From contig JBDWGM010000050.1 of the NCBI GenBank assembly GCA_039975755.1, positions 1 to 25,616 of the forward strand: a stretch of 25,616 nucleotides of DNA, in the 5' to 3' direction. The notes under the pieces are model-generated. The model saw nothing but the letters and a program-made list of their open reading frames with translations, was not told where the DNA came from and ran no database searches. Positions 1-8,439 of this stretch are shown in pieces. How positions within the stretch are numbered: the first letter of the stretch is position 1; each line of letters begins with the position of its first letter. The stretch comes from JABSSA01 sp039975755 (lineage in GTDB: Bacteria; Pseudomonadota; Alphaproteobacteria; Rhodobacterales; Rhodobacteraceae). A program made the translations under genes and the position numbers.

Positions 1-344
1 CCAAACCCGAAAACCTGCCCAAAGGCACGATCTGGCGCGACAAACCCCGCAGCAGTATCCCCGGCGCGATCTGGTTGCCCAATGTCGGATATGGGGCGAT
101 TGCCGACGTAACGGCTGATTATTTTCGCACCGGATTGGAAAAAGTCACCCAAGGCGATCTCGCGCATCCAGTTGTCTTTTTCTGTCTTGAAGATTGTTGG
201 ATGAGCTGGAACGCCGCCAAACGGGCGATCGAATGGGGATATTCAAACGTCTATTGGTTTCCCGAAGGATCAGATGGCTGGGCCTTGTGGGATTATCCAC
301 TGGAACGCGTGAAACCTGAGCAACCGCAACCGGGCCAAGGGTAA
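1..344 (+). CDS. PQQ-dependent catabolism-associated CXXCW motif protein (3' part)
   Basis: This is the C-terminal part of a periplasmic rhodanese-like protein; its start lies before the window. The open frame runs from base 3 to the stop at 342-344. The readable part contains CLEDCW, with cysteines encoded at 183-185 and 195-197 and tryptophan at 198-200. That is the CXXCW signature which names a family found beside PQQ-dependent alcohol dehydrogenase genes. The motif sits on the rhodanese-like active-site loop after a VVFFC strand. The context supports the call, since SoxYZ-like, YVTN and ABC genes of the same system follow. The exact reaction is not known for the family; a redox or sulfur-handling role is an inference. 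It is convergent with the next gene, with a 22-base gap. Confidence 0.85.
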   Translation, partial: KPENLPKGTIWRDKPRSSIPGAIWLPNVGYGAIADVTADYFRTGLEKVTQGDLAHPVVFFCLEDCWMSWNAAKRAIEWGYSNVYWFPEGSDGWALWDYPLERVKPEQPQPGQG

Positions 345-366
345 CACGGGTTCAAATTCAACCTTC

Positions 367-1182
367 CTAGAACCCTGCCAGCGATTTATGCAAATGACTG
401 ACTGTGCCTTCGGTGTCGGTCATGGTGATATCCACCGATTGCGATCGTGTCGGAACAGACAGACCAACGCGTGGATTTTCCGAAAGCGAAATTGACCCTG
501 TCATGTCCACATAACCGGCACCGTCCAGATCAATCTCGACGGTTTCGACATAGCGCATTGGAATGAACAGCAGCGAAATCTGATCCATCTGCATACCGGA
601 ATGCGAAGGATGCGAAATATCGACATCCATGCGATTCAACCGATTGGCCAGACCAGATAAGCTGGCGCTGCTGGTCGACACCGGGACGCGCCCGACAACA
701 TCAACGGCCATTTGCCCCAAAGTCTCTAACGCCAATTCGGGATCGGTTCCGGGTGGTGCAGCGCAAGCGCCTGATCCAGATGTTTTCACAAAGGTTTCGG
801 ACACGAACAAACGCCCATCCGTGGTTTCGACAACCACATGCATCGATGTGGGGCCGTTCACCCGCAAGGTTATATCGAAATAGAAACTGGTTTGGGGTCG
901 ATCCAGATCAAACACCGCGGACACCGGCATCGGATTTTCGTCTAAGACCACGGTCACTTTGCCGATGTGCAATCCTTGGGGTGCCACAACCTGCGCGGCC
1001 AACTCCGTGCGCGCATCGTCAAACGTGCGATAGGGCGCATCAATGGCGATCACGCTATCCCCATTCAATAGCGCGCGTTCACCGTAAAGTTCGCTTTTGA
1101 TTTCGTCCCAAATCTCGTTGGATGCAAAAGCAGGCAAGGCGATGGTACACATAAATGCGGTGATCAGACCCGAAAGCTTCAT
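367..1182 (-). CDS. quinoprotein dehydrogenase-associated SoxYZ-like carrier protein
   Basis: A 271-residue secreted protein with a signal peptide (MKLSGLITAFMCTIALPAFA, cut near residue 20). Residues ~25-145 look like a SoxY domain ending in a cysteine-containing tail (SGSGACAAP, Cys140). Residues ~170-271 look like a SoxZ immunoglobulin-like domain. In true SoxY the cysteine of the C-terminal GGCGG arm carries the sulfur intermediate; here the cysteine lies in the linker between the two fused domains. This fused form is known next to PQQ-dependent dehydrogenases, where its job is unclear. It is the last gene of a three-gene leftward operon, and its ATG overlaps the stop of the upstream beta-propeller gene by four bases. 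Confidence 0.85.
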   Translation of the reverse strand: MKLSGLITAFMCTIALPAFASNEIWDEIKSELYGERALLNGDSVIAIDAPYRTFDDARTELAAQVVAPQGLHIGKVTVVLDENPMPVSAVFDLDRPQTSFYFDITLRVNGPTSMHVVVETTDGRLFVSETFVKTSGSGACAAPPGTDPELALETLGQMAVDVVGRVPVSTSSASLSGLANRLNRMDVDISHPSHSGMQMDQISLLFIPMRYVETVEIDLDGAGYVDMTGSISLSENPRVGLSVPTRSQSVDITMTDTEGTVSHLHKSLAGF

Positions 1183-2132
1183 GGACGTTCTCCTTCATGC
1201 AGGAACGTGCCAAAGGCCCGTGGGCCATCACACGTGTCGATTGTTTCTAGCACAGAAAGTGTGTTTGCGTCTATGATTGTGACTGTGTTGTCGAACCAAT
1301 TGGCCAATACAATCGATTGACCATCCGCTGTCGTATCGATGCCTTCGGGATATTCGCCAACGTCAATTGTCGTTTCGACGGCCAAAGTTTGTTCGGCAAT
1401 GACGCTGACCGTATTTTCATATTGATTGGTGACAAACGCGCGCCCGGCCGCAAACGCCACACCGTAGGGGCGTTCACCAACGGGCACTGTGGCCACCACG
1501 GCGGCGCGATCCACATCGATAACGCTGACGTCGTTGGTGCCGACATTGGCCACGAACAACCGCCCGTCCGGCGCAAAGCGTAGCCCAAAGGGGCGCGTGC
1601 CGACCTTGATACGATGCAGCAAAGTCAGCGTTTCCGCGTCAAAGACAGACACCTGATCGGAATCCTTGTCCGCCGACGCCATAAATCGACCATCCTCGGA
1701 CAGGCTGATCCCAGCAGGGGAAACGCCCGTGGCCAGTTCGGTTTGCAATGCCAACGTGGTCGCATCCAGAACCCACAGACGCGCGGTGTACCAATCGGAC
1801 ACGAACAATCGCCCGCGTGTCTGATCAAGCGCCACACCAATCGGGCCGCCCTCCAGTTGCGTTTGCGCGACGATCGCCCCGGTGTCAGATGCGAAACGTC
1901 GGATTGTTTTGCTTTCAGGCGACACTGTATAAACGTCGCCCATGTCGCTGACAGCCACACCTGCAGGATTGCCGGGCACCGACCAACGATCTGTTTGGCG
2001 CGCGTTTCTTACATCAATCACGCCCAGGGCGTTGCCGTTTTGGCAGGTCACATACGCAGTGTCCGCCGTGGCCGTGCCAGCAATCAGGACAAACCCAAGC
2101 GCTGCGATCAGGTCAGGACCCTGCCGCACCAA
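1179..2132 (-). CDS. YVTN-family beta-propeller protein, PQQ-locus associated
   Basis: About 317 residues, secreted (hydrophobic N-terminus ending near TATADTAYV), built of about seven repeats of the YVTN/NHL-like type. Examples are LFVSDWYTARLWVLD, LFVANVGTNDVSVIDVD, AFVTNQYENTVSVI and IVLANWFDNTVTIID. It should fold as a seven-bladed periplasmic propeller. The only in-frame starts are TTG at 2132 and GTG at 2129; both lie inside the 3' end of the upstream SRPBCC gene, giving an overlap of about 20 bases and suggesting translational coupling. The downstream SoxYZ-like gene overlaps by four bases. Propellers of this type accompany PQQ-dependent alcohol oxidation loci. Their ligand is unknown, and a scaffolding or electron-transfer docking role is inference. 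Confidence 0.8.
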   Translation of the reverse strand: MVRQGPDLIAALGFVLIAGTATADTAYVTCQNGNALGVIDVRNARQTDRWSVPGNPAGVAVSDMGDVYTVSPESKTIRRFASDTGAIVAQTQLEGGPIGVALDQTRGRLFVSDWYTARLWVLDATTLALQTELATGVSPAGISLSEDGRFMASADKDSDQVSVFDAETLTLLHRIKVGTRPFGLRFAPDGRLFVANVGTNDVSVIDVDRAAVVATVPVGERPYGVAFAAGRAFVTNQYENTVSVIAEQTLAVETTIDVGEYPEGIDTTADGQSIVLANWFDNTVTIIDANTLSVLETIDTCDGPRAFGTFLHEGERP

Positions 2133-2655
2133 ACCGCGTCACCAATGCATCCAAACCCGCCTGATACACACCTGTCACAGCGGCAATGGCTGCGGCATCG
2201 TTTAGATTTTCCGGGGGATCATTATTTGGATACCCCCGGTAAAACGCACCGCGCCATTCAATGACAGATCCGCCGCCTTCGCGGGCTTTGACCGTCAGAT
2301 GGGATGAGTAATTCGTGACCGGCAGCACTTCGACCAGGACATCCGTAATGCGATAGGAATAGCTCATCTTTTCGTCGCTATGCTTGTACAGGATTTCGCT
2401 GATCGTCGGGCCGTCTGCGGCCCCCAAAGTCAGAACACGCGTGGCGTCAATCGCATTGTCACCACTGCCCGTGGACGAATGCACCGCCGGATGCCAGGAC
2501 ATATCCTGAAAATTACCGATACCGGCCCAGACCTCGACCGGGTCTGCGGCCACTTCGGTGGTTAGCGTCACTTTTTGACGCGTCGGTCCGTGCGACAATG
2601 CCAGTGTTGGTACCAGCGCAACGGTCACAGCCGCTATAAATGCTCTGCGTTTCAT
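2113..2655 (-). CDS. SRPBCC family (START/polyketide cyclase-like) secreted protein
   Basis: 180 residues from the ATG at 2655, which has a strong GGGAGG ribosome site just upstream; a longer frame reaching 2730 has no such support. A signal peptide (MKRRAFIAAVTVALVPTLALS) is followed by a helix-grip fold pattern: EVAADPVEVWAGIGNFQDMSWHPAVHS near the N-terminus, the strand-rich middle and a C-terminal helix (VTGVYQAGLDALVTRF). SRPBCC proteins bind hydrophobic ligands in a deep pocket. A secreted member fits a periplasmic system that oxidises hydrophobic alcohols, but the ligand is inferred. It is the first gene of the leftward operon with the beta-propeller and SoxYZ-like genes. Confidence 0.8.
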   Translation of the reverse strand: MKRRAFIAAVTVALVPTLALSHGPTRQKVTLTTEVAADPVEVWAGIGNFQDMSWHPAVHSSTGSGDNAIDATRVLTLGAADGPTISEILYKHSDEKMSYSYRITDVLVEVLPVTNYSSHLTVKAREGGGSVIEWRGAFYRGYPNNDPPENLNDAAAIAAVTGVYQAGLDALVTRFGAAGS

Positions 2656-2958
2656 TTCTGATCCTCCCTGAAAGATCCGACAATCAAGAACGCAGCCCAT
2701 GCCGCGTGTGCGCCACGCGTCGACACTCAAGATATCCCCATGACCCGCCGAGCCGACAACCGGGTGGTGGTGTCAGAAACAGAAGCAAGATCAGTCGCAT
2801 ACGCGCATTCTTAAAAAATAAGAATCGTGCTTTATGATGAAGCTGTTAGGCTGTTGATCGCAACACGGCCAAAAGTATCGGTTTCCAACTGATCGCTGTG
2901 CAACCCATAATTTATGTGAAGGTTCGCGTGAGATCATCGCGACCCAAGGGAGGATGCT
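2656..2958. promoter_or_regulatory. divergent promoter region between the two PQQ-associated operons
   Basis: 303 bases with no convincing gene separate the leftward SRPBCC operon from the rightward binding-protein operon, so both promoters must lie here. The middle is AT-rich and holds an inverted repeat, ATTCTTA at 2807-2813 and TAAGAAT at 2819-2825 with a five-A spacer. This is a plausible operator for a shared regulator. No strong sigma-70 pair was found. Confidence 0.45.
2807..2825. repeat. inverted repeat ATTCTTA-N5-TAAGAAT
   Basis: Perfect 7-base arms flank five adenines in the divergent intergenic region, about 150 bases from either start codon. The size suits a dimeric regulator. 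No protein can be assigned to it from sequence alone. Confidence 0.5.
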
Positions 2959-4146
2959 TTGCCCAAAAGGCTGACACCGTTCATCGCGGTTCTCATCTGG
3001 TGCCTGTCCGGGGTTGTTGCGGCGGCCATTGACGTCAAAGCAGGCGTGTTGCGGATTGATTATCAGACGCTGTTGCCAATTTCGCGTTACGATCTGCGCC
3101 CGGATGATCTGGGGTTTGCTGGAGCCTTGCTGGCCGACGAGGACAACGGCACAACCGGCAACTTTCTGGGCCACACCTATGAAACAACGCATGTCGCCAC
3201 CGCGCCAGATGGGGCGGAGGCAGCCATGGATCAATTGCTGACAGATGGCGTGCGTTTGTTTGTGGTTCTGGCCAATATGGATGACCTACTGCGCTTGACG
3301 GACAAAGCCCAAGATGCCGGCGCTTTGGTATTCAACGCGATGACGCCAGACACCGCGCTGCGCGATGATCAATGTCGGGGCAATTTGCTGCATACGGCGC
3401 CATCGCGGGCAATGAACGCGGATGCGATTGCGCAATTCGCTGTTTGGAAGAAATGGACCGAATGGTTCTTGATCGCAGGATCAAACCCCAATGACGTGGC
3501 CTTGGCCGATGCGTATCGCCGGGCCGCCGCCAAGTTTGGTGCCAAGATCGCCGAGGACCGCACATTCCAAGACACCGGTGGGTCGCGTCGCACCGATTCA
3601 GGTCACGTGCTGGTACAGCGGCAATTGCCCACGGACACCCAAGATGCACGCGATCATGATGTGGTGATCGCTGCAGACGCCTCGGATTATTTCGCGCGCT
3701 ATCTCAGCTATCACAGCTGGACACCCCGGCCCGTCATGGGGGCAGGTGGCTTGCGCCCGGTCACGTTCCACGGTGCGCACGAAGCATGGGGGGCCACGCA
3801 ATACCACACCCGTTTCGAAGACTTGACCAGTCGTTATGCCCGCCCCGAAGATTACAACGTCTGGCTGGCCCTGCGCGTCATTGGCGAAGCCGTGACACGC
3901 GCGAATACCGCCGACCCAACCGAGGTGCGTGATTACGCCTTGTCGGATGCGTTTGAATTGGCCGCGTTCAAAGGCCAAAAGGTCACGTTTCGCAATTGGA
4001 ACGGCCAATTGCGCCAACCCATCCTGCTGTTTGACGGGATGATCACCGTCAGCGTCAGCCCCCAAGACGGCTTTCTGCACCAAACATCGCCATTGGACAC
4101 GATGGGGCTGGATCGCCCCGAATCCAAATGTTCGGCATTCAACTGA
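2959..4146 (+). CDS. ABC transporter substrate-binding protein, PQQ-dependent alcohol dehydrogenase system
   Basis: A 395-residue periplasmic binding protein of the branched-chain amino acid/amide receptor type. The start is TTG at 2959, five bases after GGGAGG; the nearby ATG at 2954 is out of frame and stops after six codons. An N-terminal signal segment (FIAVLIWCLSGVVAAA) precedes two lobes; stretches such as LTDGVRLFVVLANMDDLL and WFLIAGSNPNDVALADAYRRA are typical of type I periplasmic folds. The family accompanies PQQ-linked catabolism of alcohols, usually with an ATPase, a permease and a beta-propeller. Here the beta-propeller follows after 13 bases, but the ATPase and permease are about 16 kb away beyond the island. 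The ligand is unknown. Confidence 0.85.
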   Translation: MPKRLTPFIAVLIWCLSGVVAAAIDVKAGVLRIDYQTLLPISRYDLRPDDLGFAGALLADEDNGTTGNFLGHTYETTHVATAPDGAEAAMDQLLTDGVRLFVVLANMDDLLRLTDKAQDAGALVFNAMTPDTALRDDQCRGNLLHTAPSRAMNADAIAQFAVWKKWTEWFLIAGSNPNDVALADAYRRAAAKFGAKIAEDRTFQDTGGSRRTDSGHVLVQRQLPTDTQDARDHDVVIAADASDYFARYLSYHSWTPRPVMGAGGLRPVTFHGAHEAWGATQYHTRFEDLTSRYARPEDYNVWLALRVIGEAVTRANTADPTEVRDYALSDAFELAAFKGQKVTFRNWNGQLRQPILLFDGMITVSVSPQDGFLHQTSPLDTMGLDRPESKCSAFN

Positions 4147-4159
4147 TGAGGAGATGCGC

Positions 4160-5134
4160 ATGAAATCCCTTGCTCTGACCACAGCGCTTGTGACGATGAT
4201 GATGGCGGCCCCCGTGATGGCTGGCAAAGCCTTTATTTCGAATGAACGCGGCAATTCGATCACCGTTGTGAATACCGACACATGGGAGGTCGAAACCGAG
4301 TTTTTCGCAGGCAACCGCCCACGTGGGATCACGGTCAGCCCGGATGGCAGCAAGGTTTATGTCTGCGCCTCTGACGACAATCTGGTGCGGGTCTATGACG
4401 CCAACAGCTACGAAGAACTGCCCAGTTTGCCATCGGGACCCGACCCGGAATTGTTCATCATCGAACCCTCGGGCAAACGGCTTTATATCGCGAACGAAGA
4501 CGACAACCTTGTGACCGTGACTGACACGGAAACCCGCACCGTCATCGCCGAAGTGCCAGTGGGCGTGGAACCCGAAGGCATGGGCATGAGCCCGGATGCT
4601 AAATGGGTGGTGAACACGTCGGAAACGACCAACATGGCACATTTCATTTCAACGGATGATTACAAGATCAAACACAATGTGCTGGTCGATCAGCGCCCGC
4701 GCTATGCGCAATACACCGATGACGGATCACGCTTGTTTGTGACGTCGGAAATTGGCGGCACCGTCTCTGTGATGGACATCGCCGATGACGGCACCCCAAC
4801 CGTTTTGGGTAAGATCTCTTTTGAGGTGCCCGGCGTTCAACCCGAATGGCTGCAACCCGTGGGCGCAAAGGTCACCGCTGATGGGACACGCCTGTTTGTG
4901 GCGTTAGGCCCGGCCAACCGCGTCGCCGTAGTCGATGCCCAAAGCCTTGAGGTGCTGGATTACATTCTGGTGGGTCAACGAGTTTGGCAGCTTGGGTTTA
5001 CGCCGGATCAGAAATACCTGCTGACCACAAACGGCAATTCCAACGACATCACTGTGATCGACGTGGCCAAGGAAAAAGCCATCCGTTCGATACAGGTGGG
5101 CCAACAGCCTTGGGGCGTTGTGACAATTGATTGA
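4160..5134 (+). CDS. PQQ-dependent catabolism-associated beta-propeller protein
   Basis: 324 residues from ATG 4160, which is spaced six bases from GAGGAG; the in-frame ATG at 4154 abuts that site and is less likely. A signal peptide (ALTTALVTMMMAAPVMA) is followed by about seven YVTN repeats, for example AFISNERGNSITVVNTDTWE, VYVCASDDNLVRVYD, LYIANEDDNLVTVTDTET, LFVTSEIGGTVSVMD and LLTTNGNSNDITVID. The family is described as an invariable partner of ABC transport operons tied to PQQ-dependent alcohol catabolism, and it sits here directly after the binding protein. It is a distinct paralogue of the propeller encoded at 1179-2132. Confidence 0.88.
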   Translation: MKSLALTTALVTMMMAAPVMAGKAFISNERGNSITVVNTDTWEVETEFFAGNRPRGITVSPDGSKVYVCASDDNLVRVYDANSYEELPSLPSGPDPELFIIEPSGKRLYIANEDDNLVTVTDTETRTVIAEVPVGVEPEGMGMSPDAKWVVNTSETTNMAHFISTDDYKIKHNVLVDQRPRYAQYTDDGSRLFVTSEIGGTVSVMDIADDGTPTVLGKISFEVPGVQPEWLQPVGAKVTADGTRLFVALGPANRVAVVDAQSLEVLDYILVGQRVWQLGFTPDQKYLLTTNGNSNDITVIDVAKEKAIRSIQVGQQPWGVVTID

Positions 5135-5156
5135 ATGACACGGGAGAGACCAGACC

Positions 5157-5594
5157 ATGAAAAAACTGATGATCGCAGCGCTGGCTGCAAGCCTAGGCAG
5201 CCCCGTTGTCGCAGCCCCTTTATGCGATGATCTTGGGTTTGCGGGTCTGCTGGCCAAATGCAATCGCGGCGAAACGATCAAACTGCTGCTGGCCTCGGGG
5301 CAGCCATTGGGTGAAGACGTCGCATTGCAATCGGGGGCGTATTACAAACTGGAAGTCACCGCAGATGGATCTGCCGAATTGGCCATCGAAGGCCCTAGCT
5401 TTTTCCGCGCCATCTGGATGAATGAAATCGTCATCAACAAGATCGAAATCCGCCCCATGGCCATCGACAGTATCGAATTCGACAAAGCGGGCGTGGCAGA
5501 GCTGTCCTTTATCGCAATCCAACCGGGCCGCCACATCATCCGGATTCCGGGATCAACTGGTGACTCGCAATCCGTGACCATATCCATTCAATAA
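5157..5594 (+). CDS. hypothetical secreted protein, PQQ-locus associated
   Basis: 145 residues with a signal peptide (MKKLMIAALAASLGSPVVAA) and a mature domain rich in beta strands: YYKLEVTADGSAELAIEG, IVINKIEIRPMAIDSIEF and a final QPGRHIIRIPG strand. The end resembles the last strands of cupredoxin-like folds, but the copper-binding Cys/His/Met set is absent. It may be a structural relative only. The gene follows the beta-propeller by 22 bases with a GGGAGAG ribosome site and is clearly in the same operon. I do not recognise a named family. Confidence 0.75.
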   Translation: MKKLMIAALAASLGSPVVAAPLCDDLGFAGLLAKCNRGETIKLLLASGQPLGEDVALQSGAYYKLEVTADGSAELAIEGPSFFRAIWMNEIVINKIEIRPMAIDSIEFDKAGVAELSFIAIQPGRHIIRIPGSTGDSQSVTISIQ

Positions 5595-5608
5595 TTGAGG
5601 GGCTCATC

Positions 5609-5860
5609 ATGAAACAGATCATCATCACTGCGGCGTTGATCGGCGTTGCCGCGCCCAGTTTTGCCGATGGGCATTTGGACGCTGACACAATCGCGAAAAT
5701 CGAAAGCTGGTTGGCCTCGATCGAATGTCAGATGGATTCAGATGACATCGAAGTCGAAGACGACGGTTACGATCTGGACGATGTCATTTGCAAAGGCGGG
5801 GACCAGTTCGACATCAAGCTGGACAAAAACCTAAACGAAGTCAGCCGCCGCGCAGAATGA
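5609..5860 (+). CDS. small secreted PepSY-like protein
   Basis: 83 residues with a signal peptide ending ...APSFADG. The mature part is very acidic, with DSDDIEVEDDGYDLDDVICKGGDQFDIKLDKNLNEV split over two short strands and a helix. This is the pattern of short single PepSY-like domains (a helix, then a strand with DxxF/YxIKLD). Two cysteines (in IECQM and VICKG) could form a disulfide. It is the last gene of the rightward operon, 14 bases after the previous stop, with a TTGAGG ribosome site. Its role is unknown. It marks the left border of undisturbed PQQ-locus genes. Confidence 0.7.
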   Translation: MKQIIITAALIGVAAPSFADGHLDADTIAKIESWLASIECQMDSDDIEVEDDGYDLDDVICKGGDQFDIKLDKNLNEVSRRAE

Positions 5861-6169
5861 TCTACCGATTATTCAATGTGGATTAAATGGAAATGACCTC
5901 CTTGCAGCCCAAGACAGGATCAATCTGGAATCTCTGTGCGACGTTGATCCAAGGAATGTGAGCGGGCCTACAAAGCCTTCGGACGAACCCTGTCGGTGAT
6001 AGTCATCGCTCACACATACGACACCCAAAGCAACCTTGCAGCTTAGACCCGTCAGGATGGGTTGACCGAGACTGCGATCCCCAAGGAGAAGTCGACAGAG
6101 TCAAATCCGGAAGCCTCACACGCTAGAGTTTGGAAAGACAGCAGGACATCTATGACAGAGTTGTAAAAA
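5861..6169. other. 309-base non-coding stretch at the island's left edge
   Basis: No supported gene. A short frame around 5940-6050 (ERAYKAFGRTLSVIVIAHTYD) looks protein-like but lacks a start and ends in a stop; it could be a worn gene fragment. No terminator with a clear T-run follows the PepSY-like gene. The left junction of the accessory island probably lies here. No direct repeat matching the region before soxZ was seen. Confidence 0.4.
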
Positions 6170-6727
6170 ATGGAACAAAGGGTGGCGAGGACGCTACTTT
6201 GCGCAAACAGATTTTTGGAACTCTGCTGGGGATTCGATGAATTGAAAGCTAAAAACTGTTCATTTACGGTGATAAATCGCTCTGGCGCTGATTTGGATAT
6301 AGACTTAGAGCCCTACAGCTTCGGGCACGAACTACCCACGGGTTGCCAATCTGTACTTTCTTTCCCCGCTCGGTACGGAGGGTTTTTGGGCATCGATTTC
6401 TCAATAGATGGCTTACAGATATGGGGGACCCCGGACAGGGAAGATATTCTAAAAGTGCATGAAATTTCTGAAGACGATCACTCGGCGTCATGTGTGATCG
6501 CGAATACAGGAAGTGAAAAATACAGTCTTGAACTTAGGAATCGTGACGCGTTCAACGCTGATATTATTGGAGAGGATAAATCTATTCTCCGAAGTCTGCA
6601 GAAAAATGAAAAGGTAGAATTGATTTCTGGGCTCGATCCATTTTCTGGAGTATTTTATGTTGAATGCATCGAAAGAGGTCAGTTCAGATTTTGCGGCAAA
6701 ACCAACGACGTGAATTTTGTTAGCTAA
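6170..6727 (+). CDS. hypothetical protein
   Basis: 185 residues of unknown function. No good ribosome site precedes the ATG and the first ~27 residues look unlike the rest, so the start is uncertain. Residues ~30-95 (FTVINRSGADLDIDLEPYSFGHELPTG..., then GLQIWGTP) look like a small beta-sandwich that recurs in many uncharacterised bacterial proteins. No signal peptide or membrane helix is seen. It is alone on its strand between the PQQ genes and the broken AAA ATPase and has a lower-GC composition than the PQQ genes. A 7-base inverted repeat (6719-6737) overlaps its stop codon. Confidence 0.45.
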   Translation: MEQRVARTLLCANRFLELCWGFDELKAKNCSFTVINRSGADLDIDLEPYSFGHELPTGCQSVLSFPARYGGFLGIDFSIDGLQIWGTPDREDILKVHEISEDDHSASCVIANTGSEKYSLELRNRDAFNADIIGEDKSILRSLQKNEKVELISGLDPFSGVFYVECIERGQFRFCGKTNDVNFVS

Positions 6728-6737
6728 CCAAGCTAAC
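6719..6737. repeat. inverted repeat GTTAGCT-N5-AGCTAAC at a stop codon
   Basis: Perfect 7-base arms span the stop codon of the hypothetical gene. There is no downstream T-run, so it is not a classical intrinsic terminator. It could still form a 3'-end hairpin. Confidence 0.4.
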
Positions 6738-6989
6738 GAGCAGCAAGCCTGGAATGAGGTGCACCTTATCACTCAACAAACCCTAAACGCTGCTCAAGAA
6801 AAGTAAACGGACCACCCAAAACACGCTTGTGCCACTCTCACCCGCCTCTCTGAACTCCGTACGTCGCTCAGGCGCTGACGCCAGCCTTGGAAGAGTTTAA
6901 TCCGTTGTAACGTGACGAATTGTAGGGGTGTTTGTGAAAGCACCCTTGGTGTGATACGAGGTTATTTAACCTTGTAATTCTTCCATCGA

Positions 6990-8172
6990 ATGGAATATAT
7001 GCTAGGTATTATTATACGAAATCACCTTAGCCGCATAGGGCGTGCCTTAGGTAACCAAGCCGGTGTTGTGCTTCTTGGACCACGACAAGTGGGTAAGACC
7101 ACATTGGCCCAAGATATCGCTGATACGCGCGATGCCGTCTATCTTGATATGGAACGATTGGCTGATCGCCGTATTCTGGATGAACCCGACCTGTATCTTG
7201 ATGAACAGGTCGGTAAGCTTGTCGTGATTGACGAAGTTCAATTGATGCCTGGGCTGTTTGGTACGTTGCGTGGCCAGATTGATCGCCGTCGCAGAGCCGG
7301 TCACCGGAGTGGTCAATTCTTGCTGTTGGGATCAGCGTCAAACACACTTTTGCAGCAAAGCTGCTGAATCGCTGGCAGGCCGAGTGAGCTACCATGAGTT
7401 GACGCCATTAACGTTGGATGAGGTGGGGCAGGAGGCTTTGACGCAGCTTTGGTTGCGGGGCGGTTTCCCTGACAGTTTCCTTGCTGGATCAAACCGGGAA
7501 AGCTTGACGTGGCGCGAGGATTTCATACGCACCTATCTTGAGCGAGATATCCCATCTTTTGGTCTGCGCATTCCATCTGAAACCCTACGCCGGTTTTGGA
7601 CAATGCTTGCACATGAGCAAGGTGGTTTACTGAATGCAGCCAAGATTGCGACAGGTTTGGGGGTATCTGGGCAAAGCGTGGCGCGTTACCTTGATTTGCT
7701 TGTCGATCTCATGCTTGTGCGGCGATTGCCACCTTGGCATGCGAATGCGGGTAAGCGTCTTGTGAAGTCGCCCAAGGTTTATATCCGCGATGCGGGGCTT
7801 GCCCATGCGCTGTTGGGATTGGAGACACCTGAAACATTGCTTGGCCATCCCATTGTGGGGGGATCATGGGAAGGATTCTGCATCGAAAACCTGATCGCGG
7901 CTGCCCCACGCGGGACAGAGGCGAGCTTCTACCGTTCATCAGCAGGTGCTGAGATTGATTTGATCCTTAGACTGCCGGACCAGAAGCTTTGGGCGATTGA
8001 GATTAAGCGAACAACCAATCCCAAGGTGACCCGTGGATTCCATATCGCATCTGAGGAGTTGGGCGTGGCAGAGCGACTTTTGGTCTATGCAGGTGATCGT
8101 GAAGTCCCAGGGCAAGGGGGGCTTTATGCGCGACCTTTGGATAAGGCGATGGCACTGCTGGGGTCCCTTTAA
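6990..8172 (+). pseudogene. AAA ATPase with DUF4143 domain, frameshifted
   Basis: A nearly full-length ATPase of the AAA_14/DUF4143 family is split by a single-base shift. The first frame (6990-7367) has Walker A GPRQVGKTT (residues 30-38), Walker B LVVIDEVQL and the sensor strand FLLLGSAS, then ends in LLQQSC-stop. The family pattern LLQQSAESLAGR resumes in the +1 frame if the T at 7362 is removed. The second frame (to 8172) carries YHELTPL, the FIRTYLERDIPSFG region, a winged-helix-like middle and the C-terminal DUF4143 nuclease-like motif (SSAGAEIDLILRLPD...WAIEIKRT). The function of the family is unclear; many members are accessory genes. A sequencing error or a natural mutation would look the same. 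Confidence 0.8.
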
Positions 8173-8232
8173 CGCAGAAATGACTTCGCAGTTGTAGCGA
8201 CAAACACCATGGGCGGAGACCCTTCGTGCTAC

Positions 8233-8439
8233 TGGTGGTGCTTGATTGGTTGGGTTTTTCGGAATTTATTGAGCATTCTTCAGACCGGCTTCACCATGCT
8301 TTTGATACGCATCACGCCATCTATAGAAGCTCGATCTCCCAACCCCAAAATATCGGCAAGTTTTGCGTACATTGCCAACCTTCTCCGCATGTTGAAGCAC
8401 TCTAAGCTTAGGCTGAATGTTCCGCTCTTCGTTCGTCAT
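8233..8439 (-). pseudogene. IS481-type transposase, N-terminal fragment
   Basis: The ATG at 8439 opens MTNEERNIQPKLRVLQHAEK, followed by a helix-turn-helix with CRYFGVGRSSFYRWRDAYQKHGEAGL. This is the typical N-terminus of IS481 transposases. A TAA stop at 8266-8268 interrupts it after GLKNAQ. The family sequence then continues in frame for about eleven residues (IPKNPTNQAPP) and homology ends near 8233, so the DDE catalytic part is gone. A GGAGG ribosome site still precedes the ATG. The fragment is a remnant of mobile DNA flanking the giant SIR2-STAND gene. Confidence 0.8.

Noticed and set aside
2640..2837. Plus-strand 65-residue frame in the divergent promoter
   Set aside because: It overlaps the SRPBCC start and promoter region, has no ribosome site and has low-complexity basic composition.
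5930..6060. Protein-like frame ERAYKAFGRTLSVIVIAHTYD
   Set aside because: It has no start, is short, ends in a stop and matches no family I recognise.
6922..6950. Hairpin GGGTG...CACCC before the AAA ATPase gene
   Set aside because: The stem is short and bulged, without a T-run; not supported as a terminator or RNA.
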